Origin: Rhodococcus sp. B7740
GTDB lineage: Bacteria > Actinomycetota > Actinomycetes > Mycobacteriales > Mycobacteriaceae
Assembly (NCBI RefSeq): GCF_000954115.1
Contig: NZ_CP010797.1
Span: forward strand, 1,054,001-1,118,000
Direction: 5' to 3'
DNA: 64,000 bases
Positions 34,649-42,629 of the stretch are shown here, piece after piece; the first letter of the stretch is position 1, and each line of letters opens with the position of its first letter. The notes beneath the pieces were generated by a model. That model ran no database searches and was not told the origin of the DNA. It saw only the letters and a program-made list of their open reading frames with translations. Both the position numbers and the translations under genes were made by a program.

Positions 34649-37600
34649 TGAAGTACTTGGCCTCCGGGTGATGAAGCACGAATGCATCGGTCGACTGTTC
34701 GGGGTGCAACTGCAGTTCCTCGGAGAGCTTCACGCCGATCCGCTCGGGTTCGAGAAGCGCGGCGAGCTTGATGCGGTCCTCGAGATCCGGGCAGGCTCCG
34801 TAGCCGAACGAGTAACGCGCACCGCGATATTCGAGTTTGAAGAAGCCTTCGGCCTCGGTGGGATCCTCCGAGGCAACGGAATTGCCGTCGGACAGCTTCA
34901 GTTCCTCGCGTACCCGGCGATGCCAGTACTCGGCCAAGGCCTCGGTGAGCTGAACTCCGATTCCGTGGACCTCGAGGTAGTCGCGGTACGAGTCGGCAGC
35001 GAACAGCTCGTTGGCGAAGTCCGCGATGGGCTGCCCCATCGTCACCAGGTTCATCGGCAGAACATCGACCTGGCCCGATTCCCGTGCAGCCGAACGCGAT
35101 CGAACGAAGTCCGCGATGCACAGGAACCGGTCGCGGTGCTGACGCGGGAACGTGAATCGGAAGCGTTCGGGCGCGTCGGGTTCGGGTTCGGTGAGCACGA
35201 CGACGTCGTCGCCCTCCGACACCGCCGGGAAGTATCCGTACACCAACGCCGCATGCGCGAGGATGCCGTCGGTGCTCAGGCGATCCAACCAATAACGCAG
35301 GCGCGGTTTGCCTTCCGATTCCACCAGATCCTCGTACGTGGCACCTTCGCCCTTACGTGCACCGCGCAGACCCCACTGCCCCAGGAACAGAGCCCGCTCG
35401 TCGAGCAGCCCCGAGTACTCCGACAGCGACACGCCCTTGACGATGCGCGTGCCCCAGAAGGGTGGCACCGGGATATCGATATCGGCAGCGACATCGGATC
35501 GCTCGGGCACGACCACCGGTGCCTCGGCGGCCTTGCGCTTCTCCGCGATTCGCTTGGAGCGCTCGTGACGTTCCTTGCGCTCGGCCGCCTTGGCCTTCGA
35601 TGCGAGTGCCTCGGGGCTGTCCGGAGCCGGACCGCCGCCACGCTTGGTTGTCATGATGGTGTCCATCAACCGAAGACCTTCGAACGCGTCTCGCGCATAG
35701 TGCACGTCGCCTTCGTAGACGTCCTGCAGATCGTTCTCGACATAGGACCGCGTCAGCGCGGCTCCGCCGAGGAGCACCGGGAATTGCTCGGCGACACCGC
35801 GCGAGTTGAGTTCGATCAGGTTGTCCTTCATGACCACCGTCGACTTCACCAGCAGCCCGGACATGCCGATCACGTCGGCGCGCTTGTCGATCGCGGCTTC
35901 CAGAATGGTCGAAATCGGTTGCTTGATACCGAGATTGACCACCTCGTAGCCGTTGTTGCTCAAGATGATGTCGACGAGGTTCTTGCCGATGTCGTGCACG
36001 TCGCCCTTGACGGTACCGAGCACGATGCGGCCCTTGCCGTCGTCGTCGGTCGCCTCCATGTGCGGCTCGAGGTACGCCACAGCAGCTTTCATCACCTCGG
36101 CGGAGGCGAGCACGAACGGCAGCTGCATCTGCCCGGAGCCGAACAGCTCGCCCACGGTCTTCATCCCCGAGAGCAACGTCTCGTTGATGATCTCGAGCGG
36201 CGGCTTCTCGGTCATCGCGGTGTCGAGATCGGCGTCGAGGCCGTTGCGCTCACCGTCGACGATGCGCCGTTCGAGTCGCTCGAACAGCGGCAGTCGGCCG
36301 AGTTCCTCGGCGCGGGATTCGCGAGCGGAGGCCGCGGAGACGCCCTCGAAGAGCTGCATGAGCTTCTGCAGCGGGTCGTAGCCTTCGCGGCGGCGGTCGT
36401 ACACCAGATCCAGAGCGGTCTCGCGTTGCTCGTCGGGAATCTTGTTCATCGGCAAGATCTTCGAGGCATGCACGATGGCGGTGTCGAGACCGGCCTGGGT
36501 GCATTCGTGCAGAAAAACCGAGTTCAGCACCTGCCGGGCAGCAGGATTGAGACCGAACGAGATGTTCGACAACCCGAGGGTGGTGTGCACCTTCGGGTAC
36601 TTCTCCTTGAGCTGGCGGATCGCCTCGATGGTCTCGATGCCGTCGCGTCGAACCTCTTCCTGGCCGGTGGAAATCGGGAAGGTGAGGGTGTCGACGATGA
36701 TGTCCTCGTGGCGCAGGCCCCAGTTCTCGGTGATGTCGGTGATCAGGCGATCGGCGACACGCACCTTCCACTCGGCAGTACGCGCCTGCCCCTCCTCGTC
36801 GATGGTCAGAGCGACGACGGCGGCACCGTGTTCCTTCACCAGACGCATGATCTTCTGGAACCGCGAATCGGGACCGTCGCCGTCCTCGTAGTTGACGGAG
36901 TTGACGGCGCTACGTCCACCGAGGTGCTCGAGGCCGGCCTCGAGCACGGCCGGTTCGGTGGAGTCGAGCATGATCGGCAGCGTCGACGCAGTCGCCAATC
37001 TGCTGGCCAGTGCCGCCATGTCGGCGGCACCGTCGCGGCCGACGTAGTCCACGTTGAGGTCCAACATGTGCGCACCGTCGCGCGTCTGATCCTTGGCGAT
37101 GTCGAGGCACTTCTCGTAGTCCTCGGCGAGCATCGCGTCACGAAATGCCTTGGAGCCGTTGGAGTTGGTGCGCTCACCGATCATCAGGATGCTGGCGTCC
37201 TGCTCGAACGGCACGGCGGTGTAGAGCGAGGACACGCCCGGCTCGGGTGCAGGCCGACGTTCCAGTTTCGTTGCCCCGTGGACCATGTCGGCAACCTGGC
37301 GGATGTGTTCGGGCGTGGTGCCACAGCAACCGCCGACCAGAGCCAACCCGTACTCGTTGACGAAACCGCTCAGAGCCTCGGCCAGTTCGGGGGCGGTCAG
37401 GGGGTACTCGGCACCCTTCGCGCCCAGCGTCGGCAGGCCGGCGTTGGGCATGACCGACACCGGAAGTCGTGAATGCTTGGACAGATGCCGCAGATGCTCG
37501 CTCATCTCGGCCGGACCGGTCGCACAATTGAGCCCGATCATGTCGATACCGAGGGGTTCGAGTGCGGTCAGTGCGGCACCGATCTCGCTGCCGACGAGCA

Positions 37601-38210
37601 TCGCGCCCGTCGTCTCGACGGTGACGTGGGTGATGATCGGGATGCGGACGCCGAGGCGGTCCATCGCATGCTGACTGCCGATGATCGCGGCTTTGACCTG
37701 CAGTAGATCCTGGCAGGTCTCGACCAGGATGGCATCGGCACCGCCGTCGATCATGCCGAGGGCGGCCTCGGTGTACGCGTCGCGCAGTCGGGCGAAGGGA
37801 GCGTGTCCGAGGGTGGGGAGCTTGGTGCCCGGGCCCATCGAGCCCAGCACGTAGCGGCCCATTCCATCGCGGCCGGGGCCCATCTCGTCGGCGGTCTCGC
37901 GCGCGAGACGGGTGCCCTTCTCCGCGAGTTCACGGATGCGGTCCTCGATGTCGTAGTCGGCGAGGTTCGGCAGGTTGCACCCGAAGGTGTTGGTCTCGAC
38001 GGCGTCCGCGCCTGCCGCGAAGTACTCGCGGTGGATCTCCCGCAGGACGTCCGGCCGGGTGTCGTTGAGGATTTCGTTGCAGCCTTCGAGACCGATGAAG
38101 TCGTCGAGAGTCAGCTCGGCATCCTGGAGCATCGTGCCCATCGCGCCGTCGCCGATGACAACGCGACGTGAAATCGCATCGAGCAGACTGGGCTTGTGTT
38201 CAGCGGGCAT
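34641..38210 (-). CDS. metH: Cobalamin-dependent methionine synthase MetH
   Basis: A 1189-aa four-module enzyme that transfers the methyl of methyl-THF to homocysteine. Modules in order are the homocysteine/Zn domain (VIGDGAMGTML at the start, GGCCGTTPEHI), the pterin domain (NVDYVGRDGAADMA), the cobalamin domain with the base-off ligand motif DVHDIG (D737, H739, G742), and the C-terminal SAM activation domain. The ATG at 38208-38210 (MPAEHKPSLL) fits family length and follows a TACTCT hexamer by 6 nt. It links this region to the B12 genes at the left of the window. No riboswitch was seen in its short leader. Confidence 0.97.
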   Translation of the reverse strand: MPAEHKPSLLDAISRRVVIGDGAMGTMLQDAELTLDDFIGLEGCNEILNDTRPDVLREIHREYFAAGADAVETNTFGCNLPNLADYDIEDRIRELAEKGTRLARETADEMGPGRDGMGRYVLGSMGPGTKLPTLGHAPFARLRDAYTEAALGMIDGGADAILVETCQDLLQVKAAIIGSQHAMDRLGVRIPIITHVTVETTGAMLVGSEIGAALTALEPLGIDMIGLNCATGPAEMSEHLRHLSKHSRLPVSVMPNAGLPTLGAKGAEYPLTAPELAEALSGFVNEYGLALVGGCCGTTPEHIRQVADMVHGATKLERRPAPEPGVSSLYTAVPFEQDASILMIGERTNSNGSKAFRDAMLAEDYEKCLDIAKDQTRDGAHMLDLNVDYVGRDGAADMAALASRLATASTLPIMLDSTEPAVLEAGLEHLGGRSAVNSVNYEDGDGPDSRFQKIMRLVKEHGAAVVALTIDEEGQARTAEWKVRVADRLITDITENWGLRHEDIIVDTLTFPISTGQEEVRRDGIETIEAIRQLKEKYPKVHTTLGLSNISFGLNPAARQVLNSVFLHECTQAGLDTAIVHASKILPMNKIPDEQRETALDLVYDRRREGYDPLQKLMQLFEGVSAASARESRAEELGRLPLFERLERRIVDGERNGLDADLDTAMTEKPPLEIINETLLSGMKTVGELFGSGQMQLPFVLASAEVMKAAVAYLEPHMEATDDDGKGRIVLGTVKGDVHDIGKNLVDIILSNNGYEVVNLGIKQPISTILEAAIDKRADVIGMSGLLVKSTVVMKDNLIELNSRGVAEQFPVLLGGAALTRSYVENDLQDVYEGDVHYARDAFEGLRLMDTIMTTKRGGGPAPDSPEALASKAKAAERKERHERSKRIAEKRKAAEAPVVVPERSDVAADIDIPVPPFWGTRIVKGVSLSEYSGLLDERALFLGQWGLRGARKGEGATYEDLVESEGKPRLRYWLDRLSTDGILAHAALVYGYFPAVSEGDDVVVLTEPEPDAPERFRFTFPRQHRDRFLCIADFVRSRSAARESGQVDVLPMNLVTMGQPIADFANELFAADSYRDYLEVHGIGVQLTEALAEYWHRRVREELKLSDGNSVASEDPTEAEGFFKLEYRGARYSFGYGACPDLEDRIKLAALLEPERIGVKLSEELQLHPEQSTDAFVLHHPEAKYFNV

Positions 38211-38216
38211 CACTAC

Positions 38217-38222
38217 AGAGTA
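38217..38222 (-). promoter_or_regulatory. Candidate -10 element, leaderless start of metH
   Basis: TACTCT on the minus strand, then 6 nt, then the metH ATG. A leaderless message would leave no room for a B12 riboswitch. Confidence 0.4.
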
Positions 38223-38248
38223 GTGGGCACCGAAGTTACGTCGGGTCG

Positions 38249-38254
38249 TAGGCT
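38249..38254 (+). promoter_or_regulatory. Candidate -10 element, leaderless start of the PAC2 gene
   Basis: TAGGCT ends 6 nt before the second of two adjacent GTG codons (38258 and 38261), which favours 38261 as the start. Confidence 0.5.
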
Positions 38255-38260
38255 GTCGTG

Positions 38261-39286
38261 GTGAGTCCCCGAAACCTCGATGGCCAGTCCCCGATCGACG
38301 ACGGTACCGAAAATACGGACATTTCAGGTGCCGGATCGGATGTGCCTCTCGATGCTGCATTGATCGAGGCCGTCCACGACGCTGTGGCCAACGCCACAGA
38401 ACCCGACGATCTCGATGATCTCGACGACGACATTCCCGAGTTGCGCTCCCCGATCCTGGTGGCTGCCTTCGAGGGGTGGAACGACGCAGGCGATGCGGCC
38501 AGCGGTGCGATCGAACATCTGGAGCTGATCTGGGACGCCAGCCCGTTGGCCGAGCTGGACTCCGAGGACTACTACGACTACCAGGTCAACCGCCCGACCG
38601 TCCGCCAGGTGGACGGCGTCACTCGCGAGATCGAGTGGCCGTCGACGCGGCTGTCGGTGTGTTCGCCTCCCGGCAGCTCACGCGATGTGGTGCTGCTGCG
38701 CGGAATCGAGCCGAACATGCGCTGGCGCAGCTTCTGCGACGACCTGCTCGAATTCGTCGAACAGCTCGGCGTCGAGACCGTGGTGATCCTGGGAGCCCTG
38801 CTGGCCGACACCCCACACACCAGGCCCGTTCCGGTGACCGGCACCGCCTACAGCACCGAGTCGGCCGAACAGTTCAACCTCGAACAGACCCGCTACGAGG
38901 GACCGACCGGAATCACCGGCGTACTGCAGGACGAATGCGTCAAGGCCGGGGTGCCCGCGGTCTCCTTCTGGGCTGCTGTTCCCCACTACGTCTCTCAGCC
39001 GCCCAACCCCAAGGCGACCGTGGCGCTGCTGCAGCGGGTCGAGGACGTGCTCGACATCGAGGTACCTCTCGGCGAACTGCCGACCCAGGCCGAGGAATGG
39101 GAAGAGGCGGTGACCGAGATGACGAAGGAAGACGAGGAGATCAGCGAATACGTCCGCAGCCTCGAGGAGCGCGGCGACGCCGAGGTGGACATGTCCGATG
39201 CGATCGCCAAGATCGACGGCGACGCCATCGCGGCCGAGTTCGAGAAATACCTGAGGCGACGCGGTCCGGGCAACTTCGGACTCTGA
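38261..39286 (+). CDS. PAC2-family protein (Rv2125-like)
   Basis: A 341-aa protein with an acidic N-terminal extension (DDLDDLDDDIPEL around residues 50-62) followed by the PAC2 domain (VAAFEGWNDAGDAASGAI). PAC2 proteins share the fold of proteasome assembly chaperone 2, but their bacterial function is not settled. The order metH-PAC2 matches mycobacteria. The conserved backbone breaks off right after this gene. Confidence 0.88.
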   Translation: MSPRNLDGQSPIDDGTENTDISGAGSDVPLDAALIEAVHDAVANATEPDDLDDLDDDIPELRSPILVAAFEGWNDAGDAASGAIEHLELIWDASPLAELDSEDYYDYQVNRPTVRQVDGVTREIEWPSTRLSVCSPPGSSRDVVLLRGIEPNMRWRSFCDDLLEFVEQLGVETVVILGALLADTPHTRPVPVTGTAYSTESAEQFNLEQTRYEGPTGITGVLQDECVKAGVPAVSFWAAVPHYVSQPPNPKATVALLQRVEDVLDIEVPLGELPTQAEEWEEAVTEMTKEDEEISEYVRSLEERGDAEVDMSDAIAKIDGDAIAAEFEKYLRRRGPGNFGL

Positions 39287-39336
39287 CCGACCGCACACGA
39301 GGGACCGGGAGCCGGTGAGGTCTTTCTGATCCCGAC

Positions 39337-39363
39337 GTAACGTCACCGCAGCGGTGACGTCAC
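39337..39363. promoter_or_regulatory. Palindrome / candidate GlnR-type site upstream of the nir operon
   Basis: ACGTCACCGC (39340-39349) and its exact complement (39351-39360) flank one base. The same stretch can be read as GTAAC-n6-GCAGC-n6-GTCAC, the half-site spacing of GlnR boxes. It ends about 24 bp before the first gene of the nitrite reductase operon. It could be an operator or a terminator for the PAC2 gene. Confidence 0.45.
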
Positions 39364-39386
39364 CCCGACCCCGCAACCTCGTGGGT

Positions 39387-39734
39387 ATGGCCAGCACACC
39401 GCGATTCCTGCACGGCATCTTCTCCTTCACCGGGAACGGTCTGGACAAGCCCGAGCTGATCGATCCCAGCCTGAGCTTCGTCGTCCCCGAGGGTACGACT
39501 GCTCAGCCCCTGTACTTTCGCGGCGGAAACTCGAGCGACGAGCTGGTGGTCGTGACCCTGCTACGCGACGGCAGCCCGATGCGCATGTTCCCGATGGGTG
39601 CCAAGAGCGGAGTGAACATTCCGCTGCGCGTGGTCGAGGACGTGGATCCGGACACGGTGCTCGAACTGGTGATTGCCGCCCCTGCCGGAACCAGCGGAGA
39701 GGTCGTCGTCGATTTCGGTCTGGTGCTGATCTGA
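39387..39734 (+). CDS. Small protein of the nitrite reductase operon, unknown function
   Basis: A 115-aa protein (MASTPRFLHGIFSFTGNG) with no signal peptide, no cysteine and no membrane helix, and a composition suggesting an all-beta fold. I do not recognise a characterised family; similar small proteins beside nirB in actinobacteria are sometimes labelled as oxidoreductase-related without evidence. Its TGA shares a base with the nirB ATG (TGATG), so it is translated with NirB and may help its assembly or stability (inference). Confidence 0.75.
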   Translation: MASTPRFLHGIFSFTGNGLDKPELIDPSLSFVVPEGTTAQPLYFRGGNSSDELVVVTLLRDGSPMRMFPMGAKSGVNIPLRVVEDVDPDTVLELVIAAPAGTSGEVVVDFGLVLI

Positions 39735-42223
39735 TGACCGCAGGCAAGCAGCGACTGTTGGTGGTCGGTAACGGGATGGCCGGCGCCAGGGCCGTCGAAG
39801 AAATCATCAAACGCGACGGCAGTTCGCTGTTCGAGATCACCATGATCGGCGACGAGCCGTACGGCAACTACAACCGAATCATGCTCTCGCACGTGCTGTC
39901 CGGCGAGGCCACCGTCGACGACGAGGATCTGATCCTCAACCCGATGAGCTGGTACAGCGAGAACGGCGTCACGTTGCACGCCGGGGACCGCGCGGTCACG
40001 CTCGACCGGTTCTCCAAGACCGTCGTCTGCGAGAGCGGGCGGTCCGTCGACTACGACGTACTGATCATCGCCACCGGCAGCAACACGTTCTTCCCGAACA
40101 TGGACGGCCTGCGCGAGTCCGACGGCAGGCTGGCGCGCGGCGTGTTCGGCTTCCGCACCATTGCCGACACCAACGGCATGCTGCAGATGGCGCAGTCGCG
40201 TGACGACGTCTCGGCGGTCGTCATCGGCGGCGGACTCCTCGGACTCGAAGCCGCCTACGGCTTGCGCACGCAGGGTCTGGAGGTGAACGTGGTGCACTCC
40301 CCCGGTCACCTGATGAACCAACAGCTCGACGAGCGCGGCGGACGGGTGCTGCGCAACAAGATCGAGTCCCTCGGCGTGGGCGTGCACACCTCCAAGCGGA
40401 CCACGTCGGTGTTGCGATCCGAGGACGGCGTCGTCACGGGCGTCGGGTTCAACGACGGCACCTCGCTCGACGCGGACATGGTCGTGGTCACCGCGGGCAT
40501 TCGTCCCAGTGTCGATTTCGCTCGCGCCGGAGGTCTGGTGATCGAACGAGGAATCGTCGTCGATGACCAATTGCGTTGCGAGGACGAGGGTTCCATCTAT
40601 GCCGTGGGTGAATGCTGTCAGCATCGCGGCGAGGTCTACGGTCTCGTCGCGCCGCTGTGGGAGCAGGCCGTCGTGTTGGCCGACGTGCTCACCGGAGCCG
40701 ATCCCACTGCGGCGTATCACGGTTCGCGGCTGACCACCAAGCTCAAGGTGGCCGGCGTGGACGTCGCCTCGATGGGGATCACCGCGCCCGAACGCGACGA
40801 CGACGAGTTCGTCCAGTTCTACGAGCCGCGCAGTGGCACCTACAAATCGGTGATCGTCCGGAACAACAAGCTGGTCGGTGCCACCCTGCTCGGCGACATC
40901 TCCAAGGCCAACTTCCTGACGCAGGCGTTCGACGAGAAAGTGCCGTTGCCCGACGAGCGCATCAGCATGCTCTTCGACATGGGAACTCCCTCCGCGGCAA
41001 CGGGAGCCGCCGAACTGGCCGACGACGTGCAGGTGTGCAACTGCAACGGTGTCACCAAGGGTGCCATCGTGGCCTGCGTGTACGCGGGCGCGAAGAACCT
41101 GAGCGACGTGACCGCGAAGACCCGTGCGGGCAAAGGGTGCGGATCCTGCAAGGGTCTGGTCCAGGACATCATCGCGTGCGCTGCGGGCGGTGCGGTCGAG
41201 GCCGATCCCACCGCCGACTGGTACGTGCCCTGCATCCCCATGACGAAGCCCGAGCTGATCGACGCCGTTCGGGCGCAGGATCTTCGGGCGGTGTCCGCGG
41301 TGTTCGCGGCGCTGGCGACCGAGGGAACGGAGGACGCCGCCGCCAAGATGCCGTTGGCATCGTTGCTGCGGACGGTGTGGGGCCCGGACTGGGTCGACGA
41401 GCGCGGCGCACTGTTCATCAACGACCGCGTCCACGCCAACATCCAGCGCGACGGCACGTTCTCGGTGGTGCCGCAGATGAAGGGTGGCGTCACCACCCCG
41501 GATCAGTTGCGCAGGATCGCCGACGTCGCGGACAAGTACCACGTTCCGCTGGTCAAGGTCACCGGCGGACAGCGGATCGACCTTCTCGGCATCAAGAAGG
41601 AGGATCTACCGAAGGTGTGGGGCGATCTGGACATGCCCTCCGGCTTCGCCTACGGCAAGAGCATGCGCACGGTGAAAACCTGCGTCGGCAGCGACTTCTG
41701 TCGCTTCGGCCTCGGCGACTCGACAGCCCTGGGCATCGCCCTCGAAGAGCGGTTCCAGGGCCTGGAGACCCCCGCGAAGTTGAAGCTTGCGGTCGCGGGC
41801 TGCCCGCGCAACTGCTCGGAGGCACTGTGCAAGGACTTCGGCGTCGTCTCGGTCGGCGAGGACAAATGGGAGATCTACGTCGGTGGCGCGGCAGGCGCAC
41901 ACATCCGCAAGGGTGATCTACTGGCCACCGTGACAGGGGCCGAGGAGGTTCTCACCGTGGCAGGCAGGTTCATCCAGCACTACCGCGAGAACGCTCAGTG
42001 GCTCGAGCGAACGTACGCATGGGTCCCGCGTGTCGGCCTGGAAGAACTGCAGGCCGTGCTGATCGACGACCGCGACGGCATCGTCGCCGGACTCGACGAG
42101 CGGGTGCAGGCATCGGTGGACGGGTACGTCGACCCCTGGCAGGACCGCGCGGCACCGAAGTCACCGGCCCAGTTCACCCCGTCGCTGCCCCTGCTTCCGC
42201 TCCCACAGGTACCGGTCCGATGA
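39734..42223 (+). CDS. nirB: NAD(P)H-dependent nitrite reductase large subunit NirB
   Basis: An 829-aa cytoplasmic enzyme that reduces nitrite to ammonium. The N-terminal FAD/NAD(P)H oxidoreductase part (LLVVGNGMAGARAVEEI, then VVIGGGLLGLEAAYGL) is followed by a BFD-like [2Fe-2S] segment with C435, C437, C469 and C472. The C-terminal siroheme/[4Fe-4S] reductase part has C650, C656 (CVGSDFC) and C690, C694 (CPRNC). All cofactor ligands are intact. Its stop overlaps the nirD start (ATGA). Confidence 0.96.
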   Translation: MTAGKQRLLVVGNGMAGARAVEEIIKRDGSSLFEITMIGDEPYGNYNRIMLSHVLSGEATVDDEDLILNPMSWYSENGVTLHAGDRAVTLDRFSKTVVCESGRSVDYDVLIIATGSNTFFPNMDGLRESDGRLARGVFGFRTIADTNGMLQMAQSRDDVSAVVIGGGLLGLEAAYGLRTQGLEVNVVHSPGHLMNQQLDERGGRVLRNKIESLGVGVHTSKRTTSVLRSEDGVVTGVGFNDGTSLDADMVVVTAGIRPSVDFARAGGLVIERGIVVDDQLRCEDEGSIYAVGECCQHRGEVYGLVAPLWEQAVVLADVLTGADPTAAYHGSRLTTKLKVAGVDVASMGITAPERDDDEFVQFYEPRSGTYKSVIVRNNKLVGATLLGDISKANFLTQAFDEKVPLPDERISMLFDMGTPSAATGAAELADDVQVCNCNGVTKGAIVACVYAGAKNLSDVTAKTRAGKGCGSCKGLVQDIIACAAGGAVEADPTADWYVPCIPMTKPELIDAVRAQDLRAVSAVFAALATEGTEDAAAKMPLASLLRTVWGPDWVDERGALFINDRVHANIQRDGTFSVVPQMKGGVTTPDQLRRIADVADKYHVPLVKVTGGQRIDLLGIKKEDLPKVWGDLDMPSGFAYGKSMRTVKTCVGSDFCRFGLGDSTALGIALEERFQGLETPAKLKLAVAGCPRNCSEALCKDFGVVSVGEDKWEIYVGGAAGAHIRKGDLLATVTGAEEVLTVAGRFIQHYRENAQWLERTYAWVPRVGLEELQAVLIDDRDGIVAGLDERVQASVDGYVDPWQDRAAPKSPAQFTPSLPLLPLPQVPVR

Positions 42224-42519
42224 GTGTGCCGGTCGGGGCCGTGGAGGACATGACACCCGGCGAGGGACGCGCCTACGTCGTGGACGGCAAGCAGGTTGCC
42301 GTGTTCCTGCTCAGCGACGGCTCGGTGCGGGCGATGGACGCCGTGTGCCCCCACAAGGGCGGGCCACTGGCAGACGGTCAGATCGACGGATCCATCGTCG
42401 TCTGCCCACTGCATCAGTACACGTTCTCGCTCGACGACGGCACCTGCCCCAGCGGCATCGGCTCCGTGCGCACCTACCCCGCCGCAGTGGTGGACGGAAA
42501 AGTGACCGTGGAGCTGTAA
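42220..42519 (+). CDS. nirD: Nitrite reductase small subunit NirD (Rieske type)
   Basis: A 99-aa Rieske-like protein with both metal-binding boxes, CPHKGGPLADG and CPLHQYTF, each supplying Cys and His for a [2Fe-2S] cluster. It pairs with NirB. The ATG at 42220 overlaps the nirB stop; the longer upstream frame lies inside nirB and is not real. Confidence 0.94.
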   Translation: MSVPVGAVEDMTPGEGRAYVVDGKQVAVFLLSDGSVRAMDAVCPHKGGPLADGQIDGSIVVCPLHQYTFSLDDGTCPSGIGSVRTYPAAVVDGKVTVEL

Positions 42520-42549
42520 CCGGCACGGTCGAACGACCGAGACCCTGCG

Positions 42550-42613
42550 CCCCCTGGTCGTTTCGCAGGCTCCACTCCTACCCCCCTGGTCGTTTCGCAG
42601 GCTCCACTCCTAC
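42550..42613. repeat. Two tandem copies of a 32-bp repeat upstream of jetA
   Basis: Copies at 42550-42581 and 42582-42613 appear identical; each runs from CCCCCTGGTCGTTTCGCAG to GGCTCCACTCCTAC. A few bases of a third copy follow and lead straight into the candidate jetA -10. A diverged copy in the opposite orientation lies at 61058-61082, so this is a dispersed element. With no spacers it is not a CRISPR. Confidence 0.9.
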
Positions 42614-42617
42614 CCCC

Positions 42618-42623
42618 TACCCT
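42618..42623 (+). promoter_or_regulatory. Candidate -10 element, leaderless start of the jet operon
   Basis: TACCCT ends 6 nt before the jetA GTG at 42630 and abuts the tandem repeats, so any -35 element or operator would lie inside repeat copy 2. Confidence 0.4.
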
Positions 42624-42629
42624 GTTCCA

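Noticed and set aside
34668-37472. A 934-aa plus-strand frame opposite metH
   Set aside because: Composition (long runs of His, Arg, Val, Gly) is typical of a GC-rich antisense shadow, and metH is certain.
38211-38225. Cobalamin riboswitch in front of metH
   Set aside because: The leader is too short and lacks the conserved core; only a 5-bp inverted repeat (CACTA/TAGTG) is present.
39503-41542. A 679-aa minus-strand frame opposite nirB
   Set aside because: Antisense shadow; nirB has all cofactor cysteines.
42550-42613. CRISPR array
   Set aside because: Only two directly abutting copies, no spacers and no cas genes.
42345-42629. Longer N-terminus for JetA (602 aa)
   Set aside because: The extra codons lie inside nirD and the tandem repeats and look like out-of-frame translation.
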